The position numbers were made by a program, and so were the translations under genes. From positions 1 through 37,355 of the forward strand of contig JAABSU010000005.1 of assembly GCA_011390265.1 (NCBI GenBank): a stretch of DNA of 37,355 nucleotides. The letters are read 5' to 3'. The notes beneath the pieces were generated by a model that was not told where the DNA came from, did not search any database, and saw nothing but the letters and a program-made list of their open reading frames with translations. Shown here piece by piece: positions 24,577 to 33,245 of the stretch (position 1 is its first letter; each line of letters starts with the position of its first letter). The DNA comes from Spirulina sp. (GTDB lineage Bacteria; Cyanobacteriota; Cyanobacteriia; Cyanobacteriales; Spirulinaceae).

Positions 24577-25530
24577 CTAACCCGTGCAACTGAGCAGTTG
24601 ACCCAAGCTCGCCATGGCTCGGTGGGTGATGGGCAAACTATCGACCACCATCCCCGTACACAAGAGCATCATATACAGAATGGAGTATTTAAAGGTTGCC
24701 TTTGCTAAGGGTAAATCCGTGGGGTTGCGGTAGAGTTGCCAGACTTTTTTGAGAAAACTGAAACCCAAGAGGGTGGCGATCGCCCCATACACCGCCCCTA
24801 ACACCCCGAGGGGATAGATCAACAAAAACGTACAGGGAACCACTAGCAGCGTATAGATCAAAATCTGCTTCACCGTTTCGGCTTCCCCTGCCACCACCGG
24901 CAACATCGGCACATTCACCTGCGCATAATCTTCCCGGATCATCAAGGCCAACGCCCAAAAATGGGGGGGAGTCCAGAGGAAAATAATCGCAAACAACAGC
25001 CAAGCCGACCAACTCAGATCCCCGGTCACTGCTGCCCAACCGACGAGGGGGGGAATTGCCCCCGCTGCGCCGCCAATGACGATATTTTGAGAACTATTGC
25101 GCTTGAGAATATGGGTATAGATCACCATATAAAAGGCAATGCCCGCCATGGCCAGGAATGCACTGAGCAGATTCACCCACACCGCCAAAAGGATGAAAGA
25201 AGACGCTCCCAAGGCGATCGCAAAAAGCAGCGCATGGCGGGGCTGGACTCGGCCCGAAGGAATCGGCCGCTTGCGGGTGCGCACCATGTCGTAGTCAATA
25301 TCTTGGTCGTAGATGCAGTTGAGGGTTTGGGCCGAAGCTGCCGCCAATGTGCCCCCCACCAATGTCACCACCAGGAGCAGCGGATCAACGCTCCCCTCGG
25401 AGGCAATCCACATTGCCGCTGCGGTGGTGATTAATAGGAGGGGAATAATCCGAGGCTTGGTGAGTTGAAAATAACTTTTCAAGACAGCCTGCCAATTGTC
25501 GTGTTTCGGGGTGTAGCTTGTCCCAATCAT
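24577..25530 (-). CDS. ctaB: Protoheme IX farnesyltransferase (heme O synthase)
   Basis: 317 residues, about nine transmembrane helices. It attaches a farnesyl group to heme B, making heme O for cytochrome oxidase. UbiA-type prenyltransferase motifs: [20 protein letters not shown] (the N/DxxxD metal-prenyl diphosphate site plus the RT(R/K)xRP signature), [20 protein letters not shown], and [20 protein letters not shown], all diagnostic of CtaB/CyoE. The start at 25530 gives the usual N-terminal extension before YFQLTKPRI. ctaA lies 61 bases upstream on the same strand, so the two form a heme A operon. Confidence 0.96.
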   Translation of the reverse strand: MIGTSYTPKHDNWQAVLKSYFQLTKPRIIPLLLITTAAAMWIASEGSVDPLLLVVTLVGGTLAAASAQTLNCIYDQDIDYDMVRTRKRPIPSGRVQPRHALLFAIALGASSFILLAVWVNLLSAFLAMAGIAFYMVIYTHILKRNSSQNIVIGGAAGAIPPLVGWAAVTGDLSWSAWLLFAIIFLWTPPHFWALALMIREDYAQVNVPMLPVVAGEAETVKQILIYTLLVVPCTFLLIYPLGVLGAVYGAIATLLGFSFLKKVWQLYRNPTDLPLAKATFKYSILYMMLLCTGMVVDSLPITHRAMASLGQLLSCTG

Positions 25531-25591
25531 GAAGTTCTGTCCTTAGGTTGTTGTGTTGAGTTGAGGGGGAGGAGTTGGTGCAAGCAGGGGA

Positions 25592-26512
25592 TTAAGACGC
25601 GGGAGTCAGATCCCGCCAGGCAAAAACAGTTAACAGCACGATCGCCCCCAACAGCGCCGCGCCGACGGCCTGATGGGTGACGGTGAGGAGTTCTACTTGA
25701 AGATGGAGGCGATAGGTTCCCACCCCTACGAGGGCCTGTAGTCCCACCAGCACCCCGGCAGTAGTGGCGAGTGTTCGCAGGCGCGGATGGAGGGCGGGGG
25801 TGCGCAGGGCCAGCACAACGATCATTACCGTCACCAGGGTGGCAGGAATTACCCCGAACAGGTGGCTATTCATCACGCCGCACCGTTGCGCCCCATTCAG
25901 GCATTGATGAAGCGCCCATTGGGAGGCCACTAAGCCACCGAGCAAGCTCTGGCCGTAGATTAAACCCGTGGCCACGATGCCCAAGCTGCGGAGTTTTTGG
26001 GCGGTTCCCATCGGTTGATAGGGTTGGAGGGCGGCCCCAATTACCAGCAACGTGCAAAACAGCAGTAGGGCTGTGCCTAAATGGGCGGTGACGATATCAA
26101 ACCGCAGCATTTGGGTGACGGTGAGGCCCCCTAAGACCCCTTGGAAAAGGATTAACCCCAGGGCGAAGGCACTGGCCCAGGGGAGCCAGGTGGGGAGAAC
26201 GCGCCGCCACCACAATGACATGGCGACGAGGGCGATCGCACTCAAACCCACCAGGGCCGCATCAAGGCGATGGAACCATTCTAAAAAGACTTGTAGGTTC
26301 ATCTGTTGGGTGGGAATCAGTTGCCCGTAGCAGAGGGGCCAATCGGGGCAGGCGAGGCCGGCATTCATGACCCGAGTGGCACTGCCGATGGCCATGAGCA
26401 GGAAAACGGCGATCGCCATTTTCCAAACAAAACGCCGTATCCACACCTGAGGACTCGCACGCTCTGGATCAGGCGTTAACGCGGGTGCGGTTTGAAAAAC
26501 AGAATCGGTCAT
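25592..26512 (-). CDS. ctaA: Heme A synthase (CtaA/COX15)
   Basis: 306 residues, about eight transmembrane helices in two four-helix halves. It oxidises the C8 methyl of heme O to a formyl group, giving heme A for the aa3-type cytochrome c oxidase. Features: GSATRVMNAGLACPDWPLCYG (N-terminal half, with a Cys pair), heme-ligand histidines in FLEWFHRLDAALVG, and DIVTAHLGTALLLF, with the second-half partners LHQCLNG and TVTHQAVGAALLG. The conserved glutamate occurs in EWFHR. Upstream of ctaB, 61 bases apart. No oxidase subunit genes are inside the window. Confidence 0.95.
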   Translation of the reverse strand: MTDSVFQTAPALTPDPERASPQVWIRRFVWKMAIAVFLLMAIGSATRVMNAGLACPDWPLCYGQLIPTQQMNLQVFLEWFHRLDAALVGLSAIALVAMSLWWRRVLPTWLPWASAFALGLILFQGVLGGLTVTQMLRFDIVTAHLGTALLLFCTLLVIGAALQPYQPMGTAQKLRSLGIVATGLIYGQSLLGGLVASQWALHQCLNGAQRCGVMNSHLFGVIPATLVTVMIVVLALRTPALHPRLRTLATTAGVLVGLQALVGVGTYRLHLQVELLTVTHQAVGAALLGAIVLLTVFAWRDLTPAS

Positions 26513-26713
26513 GGCAGCAGGATGTAACAGTGTGTTTACAAATATAGAGCCTAGACTTAGCCATTACCGATACATTGACTACCCTCAAGGGGTGACTGAT
26601 CGGGGCAGAGGGAGCCTCAACCCTTAGCTGAGTCTGTTTCCCTAACACTGTAACGAGCTTCTTGGATTTGGGCGCAGATTTTAACAAAATTGGCGCGAAG
26701 TTCCTCCCATCCT

Positions 26714-27592
26714 CTAGGGCTTGGCTTTGATGGTTTTGATCCCTTGCATTGGGCCAGAGACGAGGCGCATGCCAATAAAATCGGTGTATTGGTCATAGGG
26801 ATGGAGATGATAGCGGGCGGCGGAACGGCACAGCGTCGGGCTGCTATACCAGGAGCCACCCCGTAAAACGCGGTCATGGGTGGGCTGACTGTGGAGCCAT
26901 TTCAAGCGGAGGGTGGAATAGTCCTGTTTTAGGAATTCATCCCAGATCTCGCCGTCGCTAGGGGCGTTTTCGTAGGTGTCGTGCCAGCGATCGCCACACC
27001 ATTCCCAAACATTGCCATGGCAATCATAAAGGCCAAAACCATTGGCGGGAAACTGCCCCACAGGGGTTGTTTGCTCTCGCCATTGACTTTGATGGTCGGG
27101 GTCAAGGGGGCGGTAGTTAGCCAGATTGGGGGAGAGGCGATCGCCCCCCACAAAATCCGTCGTCGTCTCGGCCCGACAGGCATATTCCCATTCTGCCTCC
27201 GTCGGCAAGCGGTACAGTTTCCCCGTTTGCATCGACAGCCGCACGCAAAATTCCACCCCATCGAGCCAAGTAATATTCTCAACGGGACGGTTAGGATCTA
27301 AAAAATTAGCCGGTTGGGGATTGAGTTCCCGCACCACCTTGGGCCAGCGAGCGACAACTTCCCATTGGGCCTGGGTGATGGGGTATTTACCGATGCTAAA
27401 ACTGGCCAAACTGACGGGATGGGCAGGGCTTTCTTCCTGATGGCCGGCTTGGGCATCGTTGCCCATCACAAACTCGCCTTCAGGAAGACGCACCATCGTA
27501 ATCGCAAACTCCGGGCTAAGAGCCTGATCCCATTCGGAACATTCTCCACCAGTCAGAATCGAATCGGGCAATTCAGAGGAAATCACTGACAT
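26714..27592 (-). CDS. FGE/SUMF1-fold protein (function unassigned)
   Basis: 292 residues, a single sulfatase-modifying-factor (C-type-lectin-like) domain: VRLPEGEFVMGND, FSIGKYPITQAQWEVV, RLPTEAEWEYACRAETTT, NGFGLYDCHGNVWEWC, RVLRGGSWYSSPTLCRSAAR. True formylglycine-generating enzymes have two active-site cysteines spaced CxxxxC in the RGGSW region. Here only one Cys (TLCRSAAR) is present there, so sulfatase activation is unlikely. The family also includes proteins in signalling and stress roles and EgtB-like iron enzymes. No sulfatase gene is near. ATG 27592 is used; a GTG at 27598 adds two residues. Upstream of ctaA on the same strand with a ~200-base gap. Confidence 0.88.
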   Translation of the reverse strand: MSVISSELPDSILTGGECSEWDQALSPEFAITMVRLPEGEFVMGNDAQAGHQEESPAHPVSLASFSIGKYPITQAQWEVVARWPKVVRELNPQPANFLDPNRPVENITWLDGVEFCVRLSMQTGKLYRLPTEAEWEYACRAETTTDFVGGDRLSPNLANYRPLDPDHQSQWREQTTPVGQFPANGFGLYDCHGNVWEWCGDRWHDTYENAPSDGEIWDEFLKQDYSTLRLKWLHSQPTHDRVLRGGSWYSSPTLCRSAARYHLHPYDQYTDFIGMRLVSGPMQGIKTIKAKP

Positions 27593-27660
27593 ACTCACCT
27601 ACAAAAACCATGATATGCCGATTCTATCAAGGGATTTTCGGAGTTGGTTTTGGTGAGGTG

Positions 27661-28467
27661 TTAGCGATGAAAGTGATCCCGCTGAAAATTCTGAAGTGCT
27701 TTTGTATCACTGAGATCGTACTGAAGGGGGGTGATCGTGATGTAGCGATCGCGAATCGCCTCCACATCGGTCAAAATATCAGGATTAACACCATTATGGG
27801 GGGGCTGTTCAACATCCTCCACCGCTTCCCCCGCTAACCAGTAATAGCCCTTACCACGGGGATCATAGCGTTGTTCAAACTGCTCAATATAGCGGCGCAA
27901 CCCTTGGCGCGTCACCTGTACCCCGGCAATTTCCGCCCCTGGCACGGGGGGAACATTGACATTTAATAACATCGGATGGGGTAGGGGGTTAGCCTGAAGT
28001 TGCCCTAAGAGTTTGACGGCAAATTGAGCCGCCACGGAAAAATCCTGATGGGCAAAGCTGCATAAACTGAAGGCAACACTGGGAATCCCTTCAATCGCCC
28101 CCTCCATGGCCGCCGAAACGGTTCCGGAATAGAGCACATCGGTTCCCAAATTCGCCCCCTGATTAATCCCTGACAGCACAAAATCCGGTGGTTGGGGCAG
28201 CAGGGCGCTCAGTCCCAACTTGACACAATCGGAAGGCGTACCGGAGCAGGCCCAAGCCTGGATCGCATCATGGTAAACATCCGCCACGGGGTCAATACGG
28301 ATCGGCTGATGGATGGTTAGGCCGTGGCCGGTGGCGGAGCGTTCGCGATCGGGGCAAACCACCGTCACGGCATAGCCCGCAGCCGCCAGGGTATTGGCGA
28401 GGGTGCGTACCCCCAGGGCCAAAATCCCATCATCATTGCTGATCAGAATGCGACAATTTTCCTGCAT
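27661..28467 (-). CDS. surE: 5'/3'-nucleotidase SurE
   Basis: 268 residues. SurE is a metal-dependent nucleoside monophosphatase linked to stationary-phase survival. Signature residues are present: ILISNDDG near the N-terminus (metal Asp-Asp), [13 protein letters not shown], the [11 protein letters not shown] segment, and [27 protein letters not shown] (metal Asn/Ser). The length is normal. The start ATG at 28467 is preceded by GGGAAAAAAATC with no strong ribosome binding site. Confidence 0.96.
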   Translation of the reverse strand: MQENCRILISNDDGILALGVRTLANTLAAAGYAVTVVCPDRERSATGHGLTIHQPIRIDPVADVYHDAIQAWACSGTPSDCVKLGLSALLPQPPDFVLSGINQGANLGTDVLYSGTVSAAMEGAIEGIPSVAFSLCSFAHQDFSVAAQFAVKLLGQLQANPLPHPMLLNVNVPPVPGAEIAGVQVTRQGLRRYIEQFEQRYDPRGKGYYWLAGEAVEDVEQPPHNGVNPDILTDVEAIRDRYITITPLQYDLSDTKALQNFQRDHFHR

Positions 28468-28530
28468 GATTTTTTTCCCGTTCGGGCTTCATCAACTCAT
28501 CCTTAAGGATAACGGGCGATCGCCCTTCAA

Positions 28531-28953
28531 TCATTCCAGTATTTCCGGGTAAAGTCCTTGAGAAGCGAAAGCTTGACGCAACTGGAGGCGGCGTGGCTCA
28601 TTGATTTTTAACAAAAAGACCGTTGTGCGCCCGATGGCTGTTAATCCCACAATCAATCCCTCGATCGCCTGAAAATGGTCTGACCAACGGTGTAAGCGTG
28701 GGTTAAACAGGGGGGTGATTTTGCCTGTGAGGGGATCAAGGCTGGTGAGGTCAGAACCTTTGTAGCGATTACAGGGTAGGCAGGCCAGGACAAGGTTTTG
28801 GGCGTGGGTTTCCCCGCCATGCTTCATGGCGATCGCATGATCAATTTCATGGCGGTAAATTGAAAAGGTTTGATGGATTAAGCAGTATTCGCAACGACTG
28901 GCTGCTCGCTCAATAACCTGTTGGCGAAGGGATGCCGGGATGTAGTGGGCCAT
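28531..28953 (-). CDS. HNH endonuclease
   Basis: 140 residues. The HNH core is RHEIDHAIAMKHGGETHAQNLVLACLPCNRYKG, given here in pieces: HEIDH (metal/general base His), HAQNLVLAC, and CNRYKG. It is preceded by CEYC and followed by CLPC, the two CxxC pairs that hold the structural zinc. The C-terminal part (TAIGRTTVFLLKINEP) occurs in cyanobacterial HNH proteins I recall next to a small upstream partner like the gene at 28961. Seven bases separate the two genes, so they are cotranscribed. DNA cleavage is likely; whether this is a toxin, a homing remnant or a defence nuclease is not established. Confidence 0.88.
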   Translation of the reverse strand: MAHYIPASLRQQVIERAASRCEYCLIHQTFSIYRHEIDHAIAMKHGGETHAQNLVLACLPCNRYKGSDLTSLDPLTGKITPLFNPRLHRWSDHFQAIEGLIVGLTAIGRTTVFLLKINEPRRLQLRQAFASQGLYPEILE

Positions 28954-28960
28954 GGATAGA

Positions 28961-29356
28961 CTAATTTTGGGGAGCAGTCTTCAGGGCGGTGTAGGCCCGA
29001 ATTTTGAGAAAACCGATGAGGGTATCTAGTTGCTGATAAAGGTCTAACTCTGCGATTTCACCCGGGGTAAGGGTTGCGGTGCGGTTTTTTTCCAGGAGCA
29101 TTTGGAGACGGTTTTGCGACGATTCAGACACATTGAAGGCCATGATCTGCGCTGAGGTGGGTTGGCTGATCAGGAAATCGAGAATTTCTTGATAGGTATC
29201 GCAGTGATCGAGAACACCAACCACTGAAGGGTCTGTAATGGGTTGTCTGATTAAGGTGGTCGTGATCAGTCGGGTGAAAAGCTCGGCAAATTGACTTTGA
29301 TAGGGGCCGAGCTTTTGTGCCAGATCGTCGGGGATATCGATGGTAATTTGAGCCAT
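28961..29356 (-). CDS. Small protein partnered with the HNH endonuclease, antitoxin-like
   Basis: 131 residues. The N-terminus MAQITIDIPDDLAQKLGPYQ resembles a ribbon-helix-helix-type or other antitoxin opening (short beta strand, then helix). The middle contains TYQEILDFLISQPTSAQIMAF, then LQMLLEKNRTATLTPGEIAELDLY, a helical tail that I have seen repeatedly in cyanobacterial proteins encoded upstream of HNH or PIN-like nucleases. There is no catalytic motif. Stop codon seven bases from the HNH start. The role as a neutralising or partner protein is inferred from context only. A further in-frame open segment lies just upstream (29375-29536). Confidence 0.7.
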   Translation of the reverse strand: MAQITIDIPDDLAQKLGPYQSQFAELFTRLITTTLIRQPITDPSVVGVLDHCDTYQEILDFLISQPTSAQIMAFNVSESSQNRLQMLLEKNRTATLTPGEIAELDLYQQLDTLIGFLKIRAYTALKTAPQN

Positions 29357-29374
29357 GGCTGTTAGTCCGTGAGG

Positions 29375-29536
29375 TTAAACGAGGGAATCGAGAAAAGCAT
29401 CGAAGCGAACCAGTTCGAGGGGATAGAGGGGGCGCAGTCGTTGGGCGTGGTTGAAAGCGATCGCCATCCGTTCTGGATCTAACTGGATCGTATAGGCATT
29501 CCTTCCCCCGTTGTTTCGGCCCCACCAATCGCTACA
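29375..29536 (-). pseudogene. Possible gene remnant or small ORF upstream of the antitoxin-like gene
   Basis: A 53-codon open segment on the - strand, in frame with the antitoxin-like gene and ending in TAA 18 bases before its ATG. It reads ...[20 protein letters not shown] and QRLRPLYPLELVRFDAFLDS-LV. The composition is protein-like, but there is no start codon except an internal ATG that would leave 30 residues. It overlaps the predicted pheS promoter. It could be the tail of a decayed gene or chance. Confidence 0.3.
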
Positions 29537-29538
29537 CT
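29511..29538 (+). promoter_or_regulatory. Predicted pheS promoter
   Basis: TTGTTT (29511-29516), a 16-base spacer and TACACT (29533-29538). The ATG of pheS at 29579 would have a leader of about 34 bases. Confidence 0.4.
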
Positions 29539-29578
29539 AAAGGGCGGGCCACTTGAATTCATTTATCCATCCTCCATA

Positions 29579-30571
29579 ATGTCTGGTTTAGAAACGCAAT
29601 TACAAGCCTTAGCCACCGAAGCCGCCGCCGCGATCGCCGCCGTCAGCGAGTTAGACGAACTCGAACAGCAACGGGTGGCCTATTTGGGCAAAAAAGGGAA
29701 ACTCTCGGAAATCTTGCGGGGTATGGGGAAGCTCTCTGCTGAGGAGCGGCCCAAAATTGGGGCGATCGCCAATGATGTCAAAACCGCCATTCAAACGGAT
29801 TTAGAGGAGAAGCGCGATCGCCTCGCCCAGGCCCAAATTGCCGCCCAACTGGCCGCCGAAACCCTCGACGTGACTATGCCCGGTGTGGCCGCTCCCCTTG
29901 GCAGAATCCACCCCCTCAACAGCATCATCGATCGCGTCATTGAAATCTTCGTCGGCATGGGCTACACCGTCGCCGAAGGCTACGAAATGGAAAGCGACTA
30001 CTACAACTTTGAAGCCCTCAACACCCCCCCCGACCACCCAGCGCGGGATATGCAGGACACGTTCTATCTTCCCGACGGCAACCTCCTGCGCACTCACACC
30101 TCCTCAGTCCAGATCCGCCACATGGAAAACCATGAACCCCCCCTGCGGATCATCGCCCCCGGCCGGGTCTACCGTCGCGATACCGTCGATGCCACCCATT
30201 CCGCCGTTTTCCATCAGGTGGAAATTCTCGCCGTTGATAAAGGGTTAACGTTTACGGATTTAAAAGGGACGCTCAAGGAATTTGTCCGCCAAATGTTTGG
30301 GGAGGAATTGGCGATGCTATTCCGAGCCAGTTATTTCCCCTTTACGGAGCCTTCCGCTGAGGTGGATGTGCAATGGGAGGGGAAATGGTTGGAGGTGTTG
30401 GGCTGTGGGATGGTTGACCCCAATGTGTTAAAAGCGGTGGGCTATGATCCGGAAATTTATAGTGGGTTTGCCGCTGGTTTAGGCGTGGAGCGATTCGCCA
30501 TGGTGTTGCACCACATCGACGATATCCGCCGCCTCTACAGCAGCGATCTCCGCTTTTTGCGCCAATTCTAA
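29579..30571 (+). CDS. pheS: Phenylalanine-tRNA ligase alpha subunit
   Basis: 330 residues, normal length. The N-terminal coiled coil (~1-90) binds tRNA; it contains [16 protein letters not shown]. The class II catalytic core has [36 protein letters not shown], the motif 2 area [12 protein letters not shown], and [20 protein letters not shown]. Motif 3 is [12 protein letters not shown] near the C-terminus. The alpha2-beta2 enzyme charges tRNA-Phe; pheT is not in the window, as usual for cyanobacteria where the two genes are apart. Convergent with the glycosyltransferase gene, five bases between stops. Confidence 0.97.
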   Translation: MSGLETQLQALATEAAAAIAAVSELDELEQQRVAYLGKKGKLSEILRGMGKLSAEERPKIGAIANDVKTAIQTDLEEKRDRLAQAQIAAQLAAETLDVTMPGVAAPLGRIHPLNSIIDRVIEIFVGMGYTVAEGYEMESDYYNFEALNTPPDHPARDMQDTFYLPDGNLLRTHTSSVQIRHMENHEPPLRIIAPGRVYRRDTVDATHSAVFHQVEILAVDKGLTFTDLKGTLKEFVRQMFGEELAMLFRASYFPFTEPSAEVDVQWEGKWLEVLGCGMVDPNVLKAVGYDPEIYSGFAAGLGVERFAMVLHHIDDIRRLYSSDLRFLRQF

Positions 30572-30576
30572 CGGGA

Positions 30577-31548
30577 TTAACGCAAATCCCCGCCCCAAAT
30601 ATCCCGAACGCGGTAGATGGGGCGACCTTGGGATTCGTGGTAGGTGCGCATCAGGAGTTCTCCTAAGAGGCCGATGCTGAAGAATTGCACGCCGATGGAA
30701 ATGAGGATGACAACGAGAATGAGGAGGGGGCGATCGCCTATCTGCTGGCCCAAACCAAATTTTAAAATCGTTAAATAGAGGCCCAAGGCGATTCCTAAAA
30801 ACATCGTAATAATCCCTGCCAAGCCAAAAACATGCATCGGCCGGGTTAAAAACCGCTTCATAAAAAAGATCGTCATCAAATCCAACACGACCCGAAACGT
30901 TCGCCCCAACCCGTATTTACTTTTGCCATAGCGCCGTGCTTCATGACGCACCGGCAACTCGGCAATTCTCGCCCCTTCAATAAACGCCAACGCGGGCAAA
31001 AAGCGGTGTAATTCCCCATACAAATTCAAATCCGCCACCAATTCCGCCCGGTAGGCTTTGAGGGAACAGCCATAATCATGCACTCGCACGCCGGTAATGC
31101 GGCCAATCAGCCAATTGGCAATTTTTGAGGGCAGTAAGCGGGTGAGAGCGGCATCTTGGCGGTTTTTGCGCCAACCGCTCACCAGGTCGTAGCCTTCTTC
31201 TAATTTGGCTAAGAGCAAGGGAATATCCTGGGGATCGTTTTGTAAATCGCCGTCGAGGGTGACGATGGTGAGGCCTTGGGCGTAGTTAAACCCGGCGGCC
31301 ATGGCGGCGGTTTGGCCATAGTTGCGGCGCAGGACGATCGCCCGTAGGTGGGGATGGGTTTGGGTGAGTTCCCGCAGTTGGTCGGTGGAGCCGTCGGTGG
31401 AGCCGTCATCAACACAGAGGATTTCGTAGCGAAGGCTGGTGGCTTCGAGGCTGGAGGCGATCGCCCCAATCAACGTCGGCAAGCTCTCGACTTCGTTATA
31501 AATCGGCACAACGACGGAAACATCAGGGGCTAAGGGGGAAATGTCCAT
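30577..31548 (-). CDS. GT2 polyprenyl-phosphate glycosyltransferase (DPM1/GtrB type)
   Basis: 323 residues. The GT-A domain has DVSVVVPIYNEVESL, CVDDGSTDGS, the metal motif TLDGDLQNDPQD and the YGCSLKAYRAEL block. The RRYGKSKYGLGRTFRV segment precedes two C-terminal transmembrane helices (~235-260 and ~270-298). The tail MRTYHESQGRPIYRVRD matches the family. It should transfer a sugar to undecaprenyl phosphate. ATG 31548 gives MDISPLAPD; a GTG at 31560 adds four residues. Paralogue of the gene at 23583, but the two are not closely similar outside motifs, so probably not a recent duplication. Confidence 0.92.
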   Translation of the reverse strand: MDISPLAPDVSVVVPIYNEVESLPTLIGAIASSLEATSLRYEILCVDDGSTDGSTDQLRELTQTHPHLRAIVLRRNYGQTAAMAAGFNYAQGLTIVTLDGDLQNDPQDIPLLLAKLEEGYDLVSGWRKNRQDAALTRLLPSKIANWLIGRITGVRVHDYGCSLKAYRAELVADLNLYGELHRFLPALAFIEGARIAELPVRHEARRYGKSKYGLGRTFRVVLDLMTIFFMKRFLTRPMHVFGLAGIITMFLGIALGLYLTILKFGLGQQIGDRPLLILVVILISIGVQFFSIGLLGELLMRTYHESQGRPIYRVRDIWGGDLR

Positions 31549-31650
31549 GGCAATGGTCACAAAGGCCGTTTTCTACTGTACTCCATCGTTAGTCTAGGGA
31601 TACCATGGGGGGGAACTGGATCTGAATCTAGGTCTAAATTTAGGATGGGC

Positions 31651-31702
31651 GTGGGGGCGTTGGCGCAAGCCTGCCGGAGGCACAAAAATTTTTCGCCCCT
31701 AC
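31651..31702 (-). repeat. Long-form palindromic interspersed element, copy 2 (inverted)
   Basis: On the + strand it begins GTGGGGGCGTTGGCGCAAGC, continues CTGCCGGAGGCACAAAAAT and ends TTTTCGCCCCTAC; this is the reverse complement of the copies at 998 and 34735. It sits in the ~200-base spacer between the divergent glycosyltransferase and Uma2 genes, 45 bases before the Uma2 start. No other feature was found in that spacer. Confidence 0.85.
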
Positions 31703-31746
31703 ATTAAGGGTTTCAAGATTGTAGGTTTTGTCGATGAGGAAAAATT

Positions 31747-32355
31747 ATGATTGCTGCTAAGGAAAATTTGCCCACGTTCACCCCGGAAGAATATTTTGCT
31801 TGGGAAGAAAAGCAGTTAGAAAAGCATGAATTGATTGATGGTCGTGTTTATGCTGTTGGTCAATTTTATGCGAGGCAGGATAACAGCGTTAACCATAGCC
31901 GGATTGCCGTTCGATTAACAACAATATTTGATAGCCATGTCGATCCGAGTGGTTGCATAACAGGTAATTCAGATCTACGGATTAACCTTTTAGGTACGAA
32001 TGATTATACCTATCCTGATGTTAGCGTCACCTGTGATGATCGGGATCACACCACGACCCAATACATTAGCTACCCCTGCTTAATTGTTGAAGTGCTTTCA
32101 CCCAGCACTGAAGCCTACGACCGAGGCGGCAAATTTCGCAGATATCGCGAAAACCCAGCCTTGATCGATTACCTATTAGTGAGTTCCACAAGCGTTACTA
32201 TTGACCTCTATCACAAAAACGATGCAGGCAACTGGTTGATTCTCAATTACAAAGCGGGAGATATGATCGAACTCAAAAGCATTAACCTCAGTTTTCCCAT
32301 TGAGCAACTTTATCGTGGCCTTAATTTAACTGAAATTTCACCGATTGACGAATAA
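31747..32355 (+). CDS. Uma2-family (DUF820) restriction-like endonuclease
   Basis: 202 residues. Opens with TFTPEEYFAWEEKQLEKHEL-IDG, the usual Uma2 start. The PD-(D/E)xK core is YPDVSVTCDD (Asp), then CLIVEVLSPSTEAYDRGGKF (Glu and Lys), then YRENPALIDYLLVSS. These nuclease-fold proteins are present in many copies in cyanobacteria and are of unknown role; some act as mobile or transcription-linked accessories. GAGGAAA just before ATG 31747 is a good ribosome binding site. The gene is somewhat richer in A/T than its neighbours. Confidence 0.92.
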   Translation: MIAAKENLPTFTPEEYFAWEEKQLEKHELIDGRVYAVGQFYARQDNSVNHSRIAVRLTTIFDSHVDPSGCITGNSDLRINLLGTNDYTYPDVSVTCDDRDHTTTQYISYPCLIVEVLSPSTEAYDRGGKFRRYRENPALIDYLLVSSTSVTIDLYHKNDAGNWLILNYKAGDMIELKSINLSFPIEQLYRGLNLTEISPIDE

Positions 32356-32369
32356 TCATGCTTACCGGA

Positions 32370-32394
32370 GGGGCGAAAAATTTTTCGCCCCTAC
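32370..32394. repeat. Short-form perfect palindromic element between convergent genes
   Basis: A 22-base perfect palindrome (GGGGCGAAAAA and its complement, 32370-32391) followed by TAC. It lies between the convergent Uma2 and flippase genes and overlaps the flippase stop region. It equals the long element minus a 24-base block between the T-run and CGCCCC. It could fold as a hairpin in either transcript. Confidence 0.85.
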
Positions 32395-33245
32395 CGATGG
32401 AACCATTGGATGAGCCAGGCTAAACCCGCTCCCACGGCTTCCGCTAGGGTATTGCTGAGGCGAAATAGACCAATGGGGAGCAAAAATTGGGGCGATAATA
32501 ACCCCACCGCCACCGATTCAAACACCCCCAACCCCCCCGGCGCACCGGGCAACACCAACCCCAACACCCAAGCCACGGCAAACCCACTGATCACCTGGGG
32601 AATTTCCGCCCCCCGCAAAGGCATCAGCGCCAAAATTGTACAGAGGAAACCAAGCGATCGCCCCCCCACAAATAGCAATTCTCCCCCCAACGGCCCCCAA
32701 GGATAGGCTTGGATTTTCAAGGGTTGCGGGCTGAGGCGGGCTAAGGCCCAATTGAGGGGGCGGGGGTGGAGGGTGCAGAGGAGAGTGATGAGGAGAGGGA
32801 TTTGCCAGAGGCGTAGACCCCCCGGCCAGGTGAGCAGGGCGAGGATCAACGCCGCCGCCGCCATTAATAGCGGTTCGCTCAACGTCGCCACCGTTGCCCC
32901 AGCCAACGGTACGCCTTGGCCTTGGGCGGCTTGGATGCGGCCGTAGAACTGCCAGACATTGCCGGGGATGTATTTGGCGATCGTTGTGGTCAGATAGGTG
33001 CGAATCGCCCAAGGGGGGGAGAGGGGCTCGGGGGCAAAGGGGGCTAAAAGCCAGGCCCAGACCCAACCGGCCCAGGCATGGCTCAATAGGGTCAAGGTAA
33101 AACCGAGGGCTAACCACGACCAGCGTAAATCTGCGAAGGAGAGGGAGGCGATCGCCCCTCCATGGCGGCGCACTGTGGCCACCAGGAAAAAGACCGCTAC
33201 CCCCAAAATTAACCCTCGAATCAGCCCCTTAGCCCAACCCTTCAC
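32391..33245 (-). CDS. UPF0104 / LPG-synthase-TM-type flippase-like membrane protein
   Basis: 284 residues, about seven to eight transmembrane helices. Recognisable family segments: TIAKYIPGNVWQFYGRI (the KYIPG motif) and VLGLVLPGAPGGLGVFESV (the PGxPGGLGxxE motif), as in the membrane domain of lysylphosphatidylglycerol synthase and AglD-like proteins. It likely moves or modifies a lipid or lipid-linked sugar in the inner membrane; with two polyprenyl glycosyltransferases in the window a glycolipid role is plausible (inference). The start is GTG at 33245, directly after the TAG stop of the GGCT-like gene and in the same frame; there is no usable ATG near. Confidence 0.85.
   Translation of the reverse strand: MKGWAKGLIRGLILGVAVFFLVATVRRHGGAIASLSFADLRWSWLALGFTLTLLSHAWAGWVWAWLLAPFAPEPLSPPWAIRTYLTTTIAKYIPGNVWQFYGRIQAAQGQGVPLAGATVATLSEPLLMAAAALILALLTWPGGLRLWQIPLLITLLCTLHPRPLNWALARLSPQPLKIQAYPWGPLGGELLFVGGRSLGFLCTILALMPLRGAEIPQVISGFAVAWVLGLVLPGAPGGLGVFESVAVGLLSPQFLLPIGLFRLSNTLAEAVGAGLAWLIQWFHR

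Noticed and set aside
26800-26900. FGE-fold C-terminus as a diversity-generating retroelement variable region
   Set aside because: The RGGSW...C-terminal region is where such variation occurs, but there is no reverse transcriptase, template repeat or adenine-rich codon pattern in the window.
29124-29528. Open frame of 134 codons on the - strand overlapping the antitoxin-like gene
   Set aside because: It is out of frame with the conserved MAQITIDIPDDL protein and its sequence (Arg/Pro/Thr-rich) has no coding character.
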